A stretch of DNA of 57,073 bases from an uncultured Clostridia bacterium (GTDB lineage: Bacteria > Bacillota > Clostridia > Oscillospirales > Oscillospiraceae): positions 1 to 57,073 of the forward strand of contig CAMCSE010000006.1 in NCBI GenBank assembly GCA_945877515.1. Direction: 5' to 3'. The position numbers and the translations under genes are program-made. The notes below the pieces were generated by a model. It was not told the origin of the DNA. It did not search any database and saw only the letters and a list, made by a program, of their open reading frames with translations. Of the stretch, positions 37,674-47,606 are shown one piece after another; position 1 is the stretch's first letter; every line of letters begins with the position of its first letter.

Positions 37674-39227
37674 ATGATCAAGATCGTATACGCGGTGCTG
37701 ATCGCTGCCGCGGCGTTTGGTCTTGGCATCCTCGCTTGTATTCTGATCCACCGGCAGAAGGCCAAGCGCGACCAGCGCCAGATCGAGAGCGCCGAGCAGG
37801 AAGCCCTGCGCATCGTCAACGAGGCCATCAAGAATGCCGAGAGTAAGAAACGCGAAGCATTGGTGGAGGCAAAGGAGGAGATCCTGCGCTCCCGAACTGA
37901 ATACGAGAAGGAAGTCAAGGAACGCCGCGCCGACCTGCAGAAGCAGGAGCGCCGTTTGCAGCAGAAGGAAGAAAACCTCGATCATAAGACAGAGCAGATC
38001 GAGAAGAAGGAAGAGTCTTTGGCCGCCAAGCACGCTGCCGCCGACCGTGAGCAGGAGGAGATCCGGCTCATCAAGCGCAGCCAGACCGAGATGCTGGAGC
38101 GCATCTCCGGCTTTACCGCTGACGAGGCCAAGCAGTATCTGATCGCACAGGTGGAGTCTGAGGTTACCCACGAGACTGCCCTGAAGATCAAGGAGATCGA
38201 AGCACGCGCCAAGGAAGAGGCCGATTCCCGTGCCCGGGAGATCGTGGCCACCGCCATCCAGCGCTGCGCCGCCGACCATGTGGCCGAGATCACCGTCAGT
38301 GTGGTACCCCTGCCCAATGACGAGATGAAGGGCCGCATCATCGGCCGTGAGGGCCGCAACATCCGCGCCATCGAGACGCTGACCGGCGCCGATCTCATTA
38401 TTGACGATACCCCCGAGGCCATTACGGTGTCCTGCTTTGAGCCGGTGCGCCGTGAGGTGGCCCGCCTGGCACTGGAAAAGCTTATCGCTGACGGCCGCAT
38501 CCATCCCACGCATATTGAGGAGATGGTGGAGAAGGCCAAGCGTGAGGTGGACGCTGTGATCCGCTCCGAAGGCGAGCGTGCCGTGCTGGAGACCGGCGTC
38601 CGCGGCCTGCACCCCGAACTGCAGAAGCTGCTGGGCCGTCTGCACTACCGTACCAGCTATGGCCAGAACGTTTTGCAGCACTCCATTGAGGTAGCCCATA
38701 TCGCCGGCATGATGGCCGCTGAGCTGGGCGCTGACGTTCACGCCGCCAAGCGTGCGGGTCTGCTGCACGATATCGGCAAGGCACTGGACCATGAGTTCGA
38801 GGGCACGCATATTTCCCTGGGCGTGGAATACGCCCGGAAGTATAAGGAAAAAGAGGAGATCATCCACGCCATTCAGGCCCATCACGGCGACGTGGAATGC
38901 AAGACGCTGGTGGCCTGTCTGGTACAGGCGGCCGACGCCATCTCCGCTGCCCGTCCCGGCGCGCGCCGTGAAAACCTTGAGAATTACATCAAGCGCCTGC
39001 AGAAGCTGGAAGAGATCACCGGGACCTATCCCGGTGTGGAGAAGAGCTATGCCATTCAGGCGGGCCGTGAGGTGCGCGTGATGGTGAAGCCCGAGCAGGT
39101 CAGCGAGGATGAAATGGTGATCCTGGCCAGAGAGCTGGCCAAGCGCATTGAGAACGAGCTGGAATATCCCGGTCAGATCAAGGTCCATGTGCTGCGTGAG
39201 ACCAAGGTCGTGGAATACGCCAAGTAA
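37674..39227 (+). CDS. rny: Ribonuclease Y
   Basis: N-terminal TM, coiled coil, KH domain ([29 protein letters not shown]), HD domain (LLHDIGKA). Confidence 0.95.
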   Translation: MIKIVYAVLIAAAAFGLGILACILIHRQKAKRDQRQIESAEQEALRIVNEAIKNAESKKREALVEAKEEILRSRTEYEKEVKERRADLQKQERRLQQKEENLDHKTEQIEKKEESLAAKHAAADREQEEIRLIKRSQTEMLERISGFTADEAKQYLIAQVESEVTHETALKIKEIEARAKEEADSRAREIVATAIQRCAADHVAEITVSVVPLPNDEMKGRIIGREGRNIRAIETLTGADLIIDDTPEAITVSCFEPVRREVARLALEKLIADGRIHPTHIEEMVEKAKREVDAVIRSEGERAVLETGVRGLHPELQKLLGRLHYRTSYGQNVLQHSIEVAHIAGMMAAELGADVHAAKRAGLLHDIGKALDHEFEGTHISLGVEYARKYKEKEEIIHAIQAHHGDVECKTLVACLVQAADAISAARPGARRENLENYIKRLQKLEEITGTYPGVEKSYAIQAGREVRVMVKPEQVSEDEMVILARELAKRIENELEYPGQIKVHVLRETKVVEYAK

Positions 39228-39296
39228 ACAGGAACCAACACTGTGCGACACCCTCCCCTGAGGTGCCGCACAGTTGCATCTGGGGAGGAATATGCC

Positions 39297-40550
39297 ATGA
39301 AAGGAAAGTTTTTCGCTGTACTGCTGGCGGCATGTATGCTGCTGCCTGTGCTGACCGCCTGCGGAAGCGGGCAAGAACCGGATGTGCCGCCCGTGTCGGA
39401 GAATGGCCAGACGCAGCAGCAACAGCAGCAGGATGCGGAACAGCAACAGGACGACGGCTTTGCCGCCTCCGTCAGCGGACGGGTGGAGGATCCGGAGGGA
39501 CTGCTGACAGAGGAACAGAAGCAGTTGATGATCCGGCTGCTGAACGACTGGTACACGGATATCGCCCTGTTTGACGAGCCGCAGCTGGACAGCCTGTTTG
39601 CCGACGAGAAGGACGCCGCCATGCACGAGGCGTCTATCCGCACGCTGACCGCCATCCGGCAGCAGGCGCTGACCGATCTGCGGATGAAGGACGTGGACTA
39701 TGTGCTGACGGTTACCAAAGCGGAGCCGCATGAGGACGCGGACGCGTTACCGGGACAGATACACGTTGAGGCTGATGAGACCACCGTGATGCACTTTGCT
39801 GCCACACCGGATGTTGACAGTAAGATGTATGATGTGCCCCATATCTTTGAACTGGTTCCCGCAGAGAATGGTCAGGGCTGGCTAATCCAACACCACGAGG
39901 CTGACGACAATCCCTATTTCAGCCTGACCTACCGGGAGGGGACAACGGCGGACGCCCGGCTGCCCCAACTGCTGCGGGCCATTGAGCGGCGGCAGCTCCA
40001 GCGGCAGGAGACGGTGCAGGTAACGCTGGAGAGCGACCATGCCTATGACCGTCAGGCGGCAGAGGCCTATATGCGGCAGTACGACCACCAGCGCAGCGGC
40101 GCATGGTACGCCTATGATGACGTAGGCGGTAACTGTATGAACTTCGGCTCTCAGGTGCTGCTGGCCGGCGGCATCCCCATGGACGAGCAAGGCGGCGACA
40201 AGTGGTATTGGTACGGCCAGAACACGCTGGATCTGTCGTGGATCAACGTGGGAAAATTCTACAGCTACGCCCGCGATAACCGGGGCTACGGCCTGGTGGC
40301 GGATACTGAGGCCAACTACTACACCGGCGATGTCGGGGACATCCTGATCCTGGGCCCCGACGGCGGCCATAACCATACCACTGTGATTTCCGGCATTGTC
40401 CGGGACGCAGCAGGCCAGACGGTGGATTACCTGCTGTGCTCCAATACCACCAACTATACGGATTTCCCAGCGGGAGCCTATTATTACACCAGCCACCGGC
40501 TCATCAAGATCTATGGATGGAATGACGTCCATGTGGACATATCTGCATAA
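39297..40550 (+). CDS. Lipoprotein with amidase-like (Amidase_6-type) domain
   Basis: Lipobox VLTACG, Gln-rich linker, YDHQRSGAWYAYDDVGGNCMNFGSQVLLAGGIPMD. Confidence 0.75.
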   Translation: MKGKFFAVLLAACMLLPVLTACGSGQEPDVPPVSENGQTQQQQQQDAEQQQDDGFAASVSGRVEDPEGLLTEEQKQLMIRLLNDWYTDIALFDEPQLDSLFADEKDAAMHEASIRTLTAIRQQALTDLRMKDVDYVLTVTKAEPHEDADALPGQIHVEADETTVMHFAATPDVDSKMYDVPHIFELVPAENGQGWLIQHHEADDNPYFSLTYREGTTADARLPQLLRAIERRQLQRQETVQVTLESDHAYDRQAAEAYMRQYDHQRSGAWYAYDDVGGNCMNFGSQVLLAGGIPMDEQGGDKWYWYGQNTLDLSWINVGKFYSYARDNRGYGLVADTEANYYTGDVGDILILGPDGGHNHTTVISGIVRDAAGQTVDYLLCSNTTNYTDFPAGAYYYTSHRLIKIYGWNDVHVDISA

Positions 40551-40655
40551 AAACTGTGACCGCCGGGAAAAACAATGTTTTTTCCCAGCGGTCATTGCAC
40601 TTTCTGCTGGATTGTGGCATAATACCCAAGGAAAGAACCATAACAGGAGGACGTC

Positions 40656-41441
40656 ATGCTGTATAACATTCTGGCCATCGGCGACGTGACCAGCGAGGAC
40701 GGTCTGAAGCATCTGCGCCGTCACCTTGCGCCGCTGAAAAAGCTGAAAAATATTGCGTTCACAGTGGTCAACGGGGAGAATATCTCCGGCACCGGGCTGA
40801 CGCCTGCCCAGGCGGACGAGCTGTTTGCCGCCGGTGCCGATGTGATCACGCTGGGCAACCACACCTTCGGCCGCGTGCAGATCGCGGACTATCTGGAGGA
40901 CAACCGCTATATCCTGCGGCCTGCCAATTTCTCCGGCCGTATGCCGGGGCGGGGCTGCGGCGTGTACGACTGCGGTCCGCTGCGCATCGCCGTTATGACG
41001 CTGATCGGCCGGTGCGACCTGGACTGGAAGGCCGCCGATCCCTTCACCACCGCCGACAAGCTGCTGCGGGAACTGAACGAGACGGAGAAGCCCACCTTTA
41101 CGCTGGTGGACTTCCATGCCCAGGCCACCAGTGAGAAGCTGGCGCTGGGCTACTATCTGGACGGCCGCGTCAGCGCCATGTGGGGCACCCACACCCATGT
41201 TCCCACCGCAGACGAGCGGGTGATGCCCAAGGGGACCGGCTATATCACCGATCTGGGCATGACCGGAGCCATCGAATCGGTGCTGGGGATTCCGCCGGAG
41301 CAGTCCATTGAGGTGTTTCTGGGCGGTTTGGCGGGGCGCTACCGCTTTGCCGACGGTCCCTGCAAGGCACAGGGCTGCCTGTTTACCCTGGATAGCGATA
41401 CCGGACTGTGTACCGCCGCAGAGCGGCTGGATATCCGGTAA
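40656..41441 (+). CDS. ymdB: YmdB-family metallophosphoesterase
   Basis: ILAIGDVTSEDGLKHL, VVNGENISGTGLT, TLGNHTF, VDFHAQATSEK, GTHTHVPTAD. Confidence 0.9.
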   Translation: MLYNILAIGDVTSEDGLKHLRRHLAPLKKLKNIAFTVVNGENISGTGLTPAQADELFAAGADVITLGNHTFGRVQIADYLEDNRYILRPANFSGRMPGRGCGVYDCGPLRIAVMTLIGRCDLDWKAADPFTTADKLLRELNETEKPTFTLVDFHAQATSEKLALGYYLDGRVSAMWGTHTHVPTADERVMPKGTGYITDLGMTGAIESVLGIPPEQSIEVFLGGLAGRYRFADGPCKAQGCLFTLDSDTGLCTAAERLDIR

Positions 41442-41470
41442 TCATCAAGCAAGAAAAGGAGATCATTGTC

Positions 41471-41959
41471 ATGTCTGTCGAAAAAGTAAGAGAGTACCTG
41501 AAGCCCTACGGCGTGACCGACCGCATCCGGGAGTTTGAGGTGTCCAGCGCCACGGTGGAGCTGGCGGCGCTGGCGGTGGGCGTGGAGGGCGCCCGCATTG
41601 CCAAGACCCTCAGCTTCAAGGTCGGGGAGGACCCCATTCTGGTGGTGGCCGCCGGCGACGCCAAGGTGGACAACAGCAAGTATAAGCATTTCTTCGGCGC
41701 CAAGGCCAAGATGCTGACCGCTGAGGAGGCGGTGGAGCGGATCGGCCACGCCGTGGGCGGCGTGTGTCCCTTTGCCCTGCCCGCCGATGTGAAAACATAT
41801 CTGGACGTATCGCTGAAGCGGTTCGACACCGTGTTCCCCGCTGTGGGCAGCGCCGCCAGTGCCATCGAGCTGACCTGCGACGAGCTGGAGCGCTGCTGCG
41901 GCGACAACTTTGTGGCATGGGTGGACGTGTGCAAGGGCTGGCAGGCTGAGGAAGCGTAA
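41471..41959 (+). CDS. YbaK/EbsC-family aminoacyl-tRNA deacylase-like protein
   Basis: GARIAKTLSFKVGEDPILVVAAGDAKVDNSKYK. Confidence 0.8.
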   Translation: MSVEKVREYLKPYGVTDRIREFEVSSATVELAALAVGVEGARIAKTLSFKVGEDPILVVAAGDAKVDNSKYKHFFGAKAKMLTAEEAVERIGHAVGGVCPFALPADVKTYLDVSLKRFDTVFPAVGSAASAIELTCDELERCCGDNFVAWVDVCKGWQAEEA

Positions 41960-42118
41960 ATGACCGGGGAAAGCTGTCCCTGCAAGCGGAAAAAGTGTCC
42001 GCGGCACGGCGATTGCGCCGCGTGCCGCGCCCATCACGCCGATTCCGGACGCCTGCGTCCCTGTGAACGAGAACGGAACAAGGAGAAAGCAAATGGTACG
42101 CATCCTTCACGCGGCTGA
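41960..42118 (+). CDS. 52-aa cysteine-rich protein (not in supplied ORF track)
   Basis: TAAATG overlap with the previous stop; translation MTGESCPCKRKKCPRHGDCAACRAHHADSGRLRPCERERNKEKANGTHPSRG*. Confidence 0.6.
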   Translation: MTGESCPCKRKKCPRHGDCAACRAHHADSGRLRPCERERNKEKANGTHPSRG

Positions 42119-43181
42119 CTTCCATCTGGACAGCGCCTTTACCGGCTTGAGTGAACAGCAGGCGCGGCAGCGGCGGCAGGAGAGCCGCGAGCTGACCCGC
42201 CGCATGGTGGAGTACGGCAACGACCACGGTGTGGAACTGCTGCTGCTGTCCGGCGACCTGTTTGACAGCGGGAATGTCTACAGCCAGACGGCGGAGGAAT
42301 TGTCCGCCGCACTGGCGGAGTTCCGGGGACAGGTGGTCATTGCGCCGGGCAACCATGACTGCTATACCGCCGCGTCGCCCTACGCCCGCATCCTGTGGCC
42401 GGAGAATGTGCATATTTTCACCACGCCTTACATGAGCCGCTTTACTTTTCCCCAGTACGGCTGCACCGTCTACGGCGCGGCGTTTACGGCGCCGGAGGCG
42501 TCGGAGAGCGTGGCACTGGAGGGGATCGCCGCCGGAGAGGGGGGTGTGGCCATCGGTGTGCTGCATGGCGAAGCAGGCGCAAAGGACAGCCGCTACCGGC
42601 CGGTCAGCGTGCAGCAGATCGCCCGCAGCGGTCTGGACTATCTGGCGCTGGGCCATGTCCACACCTGCTCCGGTGTGCTGACGGCGGAGGGGACGGCCTA
42701 CGCCTATCCCGGTTGTCCCGAGGGCAGGGGCTTTGACGAGCTGGGGGACAAGGGCTTTCTCATGGGCGAAGTGGACAAGGGCAGCGTGAAGCTGCGGTTT
42801 GTGCCCTTTGCCCGGCGGCGGTATCAGCTGCTGACGGTTGATGTGACCGGCAGCCAGCCGCGGGAGGCCATCCAACAGGCGCTGCCGCCGGAGACAGAGC
42901 GGGATATCTACCGCATCGTCCTGACCGGGGAAACAGACGGCGGTGTGGATGTGGGCAGACTGACGGAGGAGCTGACGGACCGCTTCTACGCACTGGAGAT
43001 GCGGGACCGCACCACCGTGCGGCGGGATATCTGGGACGGCTGCGGCGAGGATTCCCTGCGGGGCCTGTTTTTGCAGAAGATGCGCCAGCGGTACGACGCT
43101 GCCGCGGATGAGACGGAGCGGCGGAAGCTCCAGCAGGCGGTGGGCTTTGCCCTGTCCGCCATGGAGAACCGCGACATGTGA
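42093..43181 (+). CDS. SbcD/YhaO-like DNA repair metallophosphoesterase
   Basis: ILHAADFHLDSAFTGL, LLSGDLFD, APGNHDCYTAASPY, LGHVHT. Confidence 0.85.
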   Translation: MVRILHAADFHLDSAFTGLSEQQARQRRQESRELTRRMVEYGNDHGVELLLLSGDLFDSGNVYSQTAEELSAALAEFRGQVVIAPGNHDCYTAASPYARILWPENVHIFTTPYMSRFTFPQYGCTVYGAAFTAPEASESVALEGIAAGEGGVAIGVLHGEAGAKDSRYRPVSVQQIARSGLDYLALGHVHTCSGVLTAEGTAYAYPGCPEGRGFDELGDKGFLMGEVDKGSVKLRFVPFARRRYQLLTVDVTGSQPREAIQQALPPETERDIYRIVLTGETDGGVDVGRLTEELTDRFYALEMRDRTTVRRDIWDGCGEDSLRGLFLQKMRQRYDAAADETERRKLQQAVGFALSAMENRDM

Positions 43182-43235
43182 TAAGAACGCCTGCAAGGCG
43201 TTTGCGGAACGAGAGAATGGTATAAGGAGAAGCAT

Positions 43236-44228
43236 ATGAAGCATATCCTGATGATCGGCACCGGCGGCACCATTGCCAGCGAAATGACCCCGGAGGGCCT
43301 GACCCCGGAACTGAACACCCGCCAGCTGCTGTCCTTTGTGCCCCGGATCGGTGAACTGTGCCATGTGGACTGCATTCAGGTATACAGTCTGGACAGCACC
43401 AATCTCCAGCCCAAGCACTGGCTGGGGGTGGCGGAGACCATCCGGAACCACTACGAGCAGTACGACGGCTTCGTGATCAGCCACGGCACCGATACCATGG
43501 CCTATACGGCGGCGGCGCTCAGCTATCTGGTGCAGGGCAGCCCCAAGCCTATCGTGCTGACCGGAGCGCAAAAGCCCATCTGGTTCGACGGCACCGACTC
43601 CAAGCGGAACCTGACAGATGCGTTTCTCTACGCCTGCCGGGGCTGCGGCGGCGTGCAGATCGTCTTTAACGGCAAGGTCATTCTGGGCACCCGTGCCCGC
43701 AAGACATGCTCAAAGAGCTTTCAGGCCTTCTCCAGCGTCAATTATCCGGATCTGGCGGTGGTGCAGGACGACCATCTGCTGCAGTATATGTCATGTCCGG
43801 TGGCGGAAAAGCCTACCTTCTATGACAAATTGGACGATAATGTGGGGCTGCTGAAGCTGATCCCGGGGACAAAACCGGAGCTGGTGGAGTTCATGGCGCA
43901 GCACTATGACGGACTCATCATCGAGAGCTTCGGCGTGGGCGGACTGCCGGAATACGGCAACCTGTATGACATTCTCCGCGCCGCCGTGGAGCGGGACAAG
44001 ATCGTGGTGATGACCACTCAGGTGCCCAATGAGGGCAGCGACCTGACGGTGTATCATGTGGGCGGCCATCTCAAGCAGACGCTGCGGCTACTGGAGGCCT
44101 ACGACATGACCACGGAGGCGGCGGTGGCCAAGCTGATGTGGATCATGGGCCAGACCCGTGATTTTGCCGAGGCGGAACGGCTGTTTTACACACCGGTGGC
44201 GAGAGACATCCTTTACAGCAACGATTGA
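43236..44228 (+). CDS. Type I L-asparaginase
   Basis: MIGTGGTIAS, VISHGTDTMAYTAAALSY. Confidence 0.9.
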   Translation: MKHILMIGTGGTIASEMTPEGLTPELNTRQLLSFVPRIGELCHVDCIQVYSLDSTNLQPKHWLGVAETIRNHYEQYDGFVISHGTDTMAYTAAALSYLVQGSPKPIVLTGAQKPIWFDGTDSKRNLTDAFLYACRGCGGVQIVFNGKVILGTRARKTCSKSFQAFSSVNYPDLAVVQDDHLLQYMSCPVAEKPTFYDKLDDNVGLLKLIPGTKPELVEFMAQHYDGLIIESFGVGGLPEYGNLYDILRAAVERDKIVVMTTQVPNEGSDLTVYHVGGHLKQTLRLLEAYDMTTEAAVAKLMWIMGQTRDFAEAERLFYTPVARDILYSND

Positions 44229-44306
44229 ATGGCGGCAAGCGTGCCGGCACGTCCGGACGGCTGCGTTTTTCCGCACCGGCCAGACCTAAGATTTTCCGAC
44301 GATAGA

Positions 44307-44341
44307 AAAGGTGTGTTCCCCGCCGGGGAACATACCTTTTT
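44307..44341. terminator. Terminator hairpin
   Basis: AAAAGGTGTGTTCCCC gcc GGGGAACATACCTTTTT. Confidence 0.7.
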
Positions 44342-44394
44342 GCATAATCCCCGCCGGAAATTCCCATAATAGGGAAAACCGGAGGAGGATGTAT

Positions 44395-45795
44395 ATGGTG
44401 GACTATGACACCCGGACGGCACAGCTGGACGATCTGCTGGGCGTAGGGCGCAATTTCGATATGGTGGGCCGCGAGGTCAGCGTAGGCGGACGGCGGGCGC
44501 GGCTGTGGGTGGTGAACGGCTATGCGGAGGATGCCCTGATCGAGCGGATGATCGGGCGGCTGCTGGCGGTGGGAAGCTTGAAAGGCGTCCCTGATCTGGC
44601 GGCATTTCTGGCGGCCTATGTAACGGTGCCGGACGCGGCGGAGGTGACGGAGGTCCATGACATGGTGATGGGCGTGTTTGCCGGTAAAACGCTGCTGGTC
44701 ATCGACGGCTATGACGGCGGCATATTGCTGGACGCCAAGGAGTACCCCACCCGCAGCGTGCAGGAGCCGGACACCAGCAAAGTGCTGCGGGGCAGTCACG
44801 ACGGCTTTGTGGAGAGCATCATGGCCAACGCGGCCCTGCTGCGGCGCCGTATCCGGGATCCGGCGCTGACACTGGAGCGGTATCAGGTGGGCGGCCGGTC
44901 CCAAACGGATGTGGCGCTGGTCTACATGGCGGGAGAGGCCAATGAAAAGTATCTGGAGCAGCTGCGGCAGAAGCTGAAGGCCATCGACGTGGGCTCCATC
45001 TCCATGAGTCAGGAATCCATCGCGGAGTGCATCGTACCCAAACAGTGGTGGAACCCCTTTCCCAAAATTCGTTACACGGAGCGGCCCGATGTGGCAACTG
45101 CCAGCATCATGGAGGGCAGTATCCTGCTGATGATCGACAACACGCCGTCGGTGATGCTGCTGCCCACCACGCTGTTCAGCTTTGCCGAGGAGATCAATGA
45201 CTACTACTTCCCGCCGCTGATCGGCACCTATCTGCGTATCATACGGCTGGTGGTGCTGTTTTTGACGGTGTTCATCACGCCGCTGTGGTATCTGCTGGTG
45301 AAAAACGGGGATATCCTGCCGGGGGAACTGGAATTTCTGCTGGTGGAGGACGAGTATTTCGTGCCGCTGATCGTGCAGCTGCTGCTGGTGGAGCTGATCG
45401 TGGATATCCTGAAGCTGGCGTCCCTCAACACACCGGACGCACTGAGCAACTCCTTCAGTATGCTGGGCGCGCTGATCCTGGGGGATTTCGCGGTACAGGC
45501 CCGGTGGCTGGTGCCGGAGGTGCTGGTGTATATGGCGTTTGTGGCAGTGGCGGGCTATGCCCAGCACAGCTACGAGATGGGCTACGCCTGCAAGCTGGTA
45601 CGGATGGTGCTGCTGATCCTCATCTGGCTGTGGGACAGCTGGGGCTTTGCCATCGGCGTGATCGGCGCAGTGGTACTGATCGCCTCCACCCGGACGGTAG
45701 TGGGCAAGGGGTATCTCTATCCGCTGATCCCCTTTAACGGCAAAAAGCTGATGAGAATGCTGAGAAGGCGGCCCATCAATAAGGACAACACATAA
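44395..45795 (+). CDS. Spore germination protein, GerA family (SpoVAF-like)
   Basis: KVLRGSHDGFVESIMANAALLRRRIRDPAL, ASIMEGSILLMIDNTPSVMLLPTT, multi-TM C-terminus. Confidence 0.85.
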   Translation: MVDYDTRTAQLDDLLGVGRNFDMVGREVSVGGRRARLWVVNGYAEDALIERMIGRLLAVGSLKGVPDLAAFLAAYVTVPDAAEVTEVHDMVMGVFAGKTLLVIDGYDGGILLDAKEYPTRSVQEPDTSKVLRGSHDGFVESIMANAALLRRRIRDPALTLERYQVGGRSQTDVALVYMAGEANEKYLEQLRQKLKAIDVGSISMSQESIAECIVPKQWWNPFPKIRYTERPDVATASIMEGSILLMIDNTPSVMLLPTTLFSFAEEINDYYFPPLIGTYLRIIRLVVLFLTVFITPLWYLLVKNGDILPGELEFLLVEDEYFVPLIVQLLLVELIVDILKLASLNTPDALSNSFSMLGALILGDFAVQARWLVPEVLVYMAFVAVAGYAQHSYEMGYACKLVRMVLLILIWLWDSWGFAIGVIGAVVLIASTRTVVGKGYLYPLIPFNGKKLMRMLRRRPINKDNT

Positions 45796-45799
45796 CATA

Positions 45800-45832
45800 G
45801 CAGGCAGACGCGGAGAGCGTCTGCCTGCTGTT
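45800..45832. terminator. Bidirectional terminator
   Basis: CAGCAGGCAGACGC ggaga GCGTCTGCCTGCTG. Confidence 0.7.
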
Positions 45833-45860
45833 ACTTCTGCAGAGGAATGGGGATGTATCG

Positions 45861-46763
45861 TTATTTGTCCAGCAGGGGCAGCTTCCGGTCACGTCCCCAG
45901 AAGAACAGGGCCACCGTGCCGGGACCGGTGTGGCTGCCGATGGTGGTGCCCACATAGTTGATCACCACTTTGCCGTTGAGCTTGGGGAATCTGGCTTCAA
46001 TGAGATCGGCCAGCGCACGGGCGTCGTCATAGCAATCGGACTGGGAAATAAAGCACTTGCCGTCGTAGTCAAGGCCGTTGTCGGCATACTGCTCCATTCG
46101 CAGCAGGATCTCCTGAATGACCTTTTTCTTGGAACGGATCTTGGAGCGGGGGATCAGGTGACCCTGCTCGTCCATGTTCAGCAGCGGACAGATGCCCAGC
46201 ACGCCGCCGATAAAGCCCGCCGTTTTGGAGATGCGGCCGCCCTTGACATAGAAGCTCAGGTCGGTGGAGAAGAACCAGTGGTTCATCCGCAGCTTGTTCT
46301 CCTCGATCCACTGGTGCAGGGTGTCGATGTCCATACCCTCGTCCCGCAGGTCGGCCAGCGTCTCCATAATGAGACCGTAGCCGGAGGAGGCGCCCAGAGA
46401 ATCCACAATGTAGATCTTCCGGTCGGGGAACTGTTCCCGGGCAATGAGGGCGGCACTGGTGGCGGAGTTATAGGAGCCGGACAGCCCGGAGGACAGGCAC
46501 ACATGGAGAATGTCCTTTCCGCTTTCCAGAATGGGGGTGAACAGTGCCAGATATTCGGAAATGTTCACCTGCGAGGTGCTGGTTTCCGCACCGTTGGCCA
46601 TGGCCTGATAGAAAATGGGGAAGGGCATGGACTGTCCCAGGTCATCGGGATAGGTTTCGCCGTTCAGGGTGAAATGAAAGCAAACGTATTGAATATCACG
46701 GGCCACAAATTGCTCGTGGGTCAAGTCGGCTGTGGAGCAGCAGGTCAGTGCGTAAGACGCCAT
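45861..46763 (-). CDS. DegV family protein
   Basis: MASYALTCCSTADLTHEQF, TSQVNISEYLALFTPILESGKDILHVCLSSGLSGSYNSA. Confidence 0.85.
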   Translation of the reverse strand: MASYALTCCSTADLTHEQFVARDIQYVCFHFTLNGETYPDDLGQSMPFPIFYQAMANGAETSTSQVNISEYLALFTPILESGKDILHVCLSSGLSGSYNSATSAALIAREQFPDRKIYIVDSLGASSGYGLIMETLADLRDEGMDIDTLHQWIEENKLRMNHWFFSTDLSFYVKGGRISKTAGFIGGVLGICPLLNMDEQGHLIPRSKIRSKKKVIQEILLRMEQYADNGLDYDGKCFISQSDCYDDARALADLIEARFPKLNGKVVINYVGTTIGSHTGPGTVALFFWGRDRKLPLLDK

Positions 46764-46869
46764 GGTAGAATCCTCCCAATTGTTGAAATGCAGCCTTGCA
46801 GGCTGTATTTCCAGTATACAGCAGGGTGGGGGAAAAGCCAATCTACGGCTGCGGGAAGAGGACTCTACC

Positions 46870-46915
46870 AAAAAAGAGGAGTAAAATCGCATAAATAGAG
46901 CGATTCTACTCCCGG
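46870..46915 (-). terminator. Terminator after the HTH-membrane gene
   Basis: Minus strand GGAGTAGAATCGC...GCGATTTTACTCCTCTTTTTT. Confidence 0.6.
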
Positions 46916-46928
46916 TAGAGTACGGCTT

Positions 46929-47513
46929 TCAACGTCTTTTGGGAATGCGCGCGCACAAAAAGACCAGCAGCAGGCAGGGAATGGCCAGAATAAACAGCTG
47001 CCACAGATTGCGGGAAAGGAAGGTCAGGTACACCGTGGCGATGATACTGACCACCAGTGCGGCGATGATATAGCGGTTGCCCCGCCCGCCGTTCCACACC
47101 GAGCGTAGTACCAGCAGCGTGACCAGAGAGACCGGTACGGCATAGACAAATACCAGCCACACCACCATGCCGCAGATCCACAGTATCACAAACACGAACA
47201 GCGCCATGGTCCAAATGCCCAGTATCGTCACCAGCGTGATCATATTGGTGGTATAGCTGGACTCGTTGACCGGCTTGTTGTAGATGGCCGGCTCGATCTC
47301 ATTATGAGGCTTGAGCAGGTAGTCCACATCCACACCGAAGATATCGGCGATCTGCATCAGCACGAACACATCGGTGGTCACATCGCCCCGCTCCCATTTG
47401 GAGATGGATTTGTCAGAGTAGTTCAGTTTTTCCCCCAGCTCCGCCTGCGTCATACCGGCGGCCAGACGCAGCCTGATAAGATTGCTGGCAATGGTGGCCT
47501 TGCGTTCGTCCAT
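46929..47513 (-). CDS. XRE-family HTH protein with C-terminal TM segments
   Basis: LIRLRLAAGMTQAELGEKLNYSDKSISKWERGDVTTDVFVLMQIADIFGV followed by TM helices. Confidence 0.8.
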   Translation of the reverse strand: MDERKATIASNLIRLRLAAGMTQAELGEKLNYSDKSISKWERGDVTTDVFVLMQIADIFGVDVDYLLKPHNEIEPAIYNKPVNESSYTTNMITLVTILGIWTMALFVFVILWICGMVVWLVFVYAVPVSLVTLLVLRSVWNGGRGNRYIIAALVVSIIATVYLTFLSRNLWQLFILAIPCLLLVFLCARIPKRR

Positions 47514-47606
47514 AACAGCGTTCCTTTTACATGTAGTATTTCTCCCATTATTTCGAAAAAATGGGAGAATGTCAAGTAAAGAATGTGAAACAATATGGGG
47601 AAGGGA

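Noticed and set aside
39405-39455. CAG/CAA run as a phase-variable repeat
   Set aside because: Imperfect codon mix encoding a Gln-rich lipoprotein linker; an in-frame low-complexity linker is the simpler explanation.
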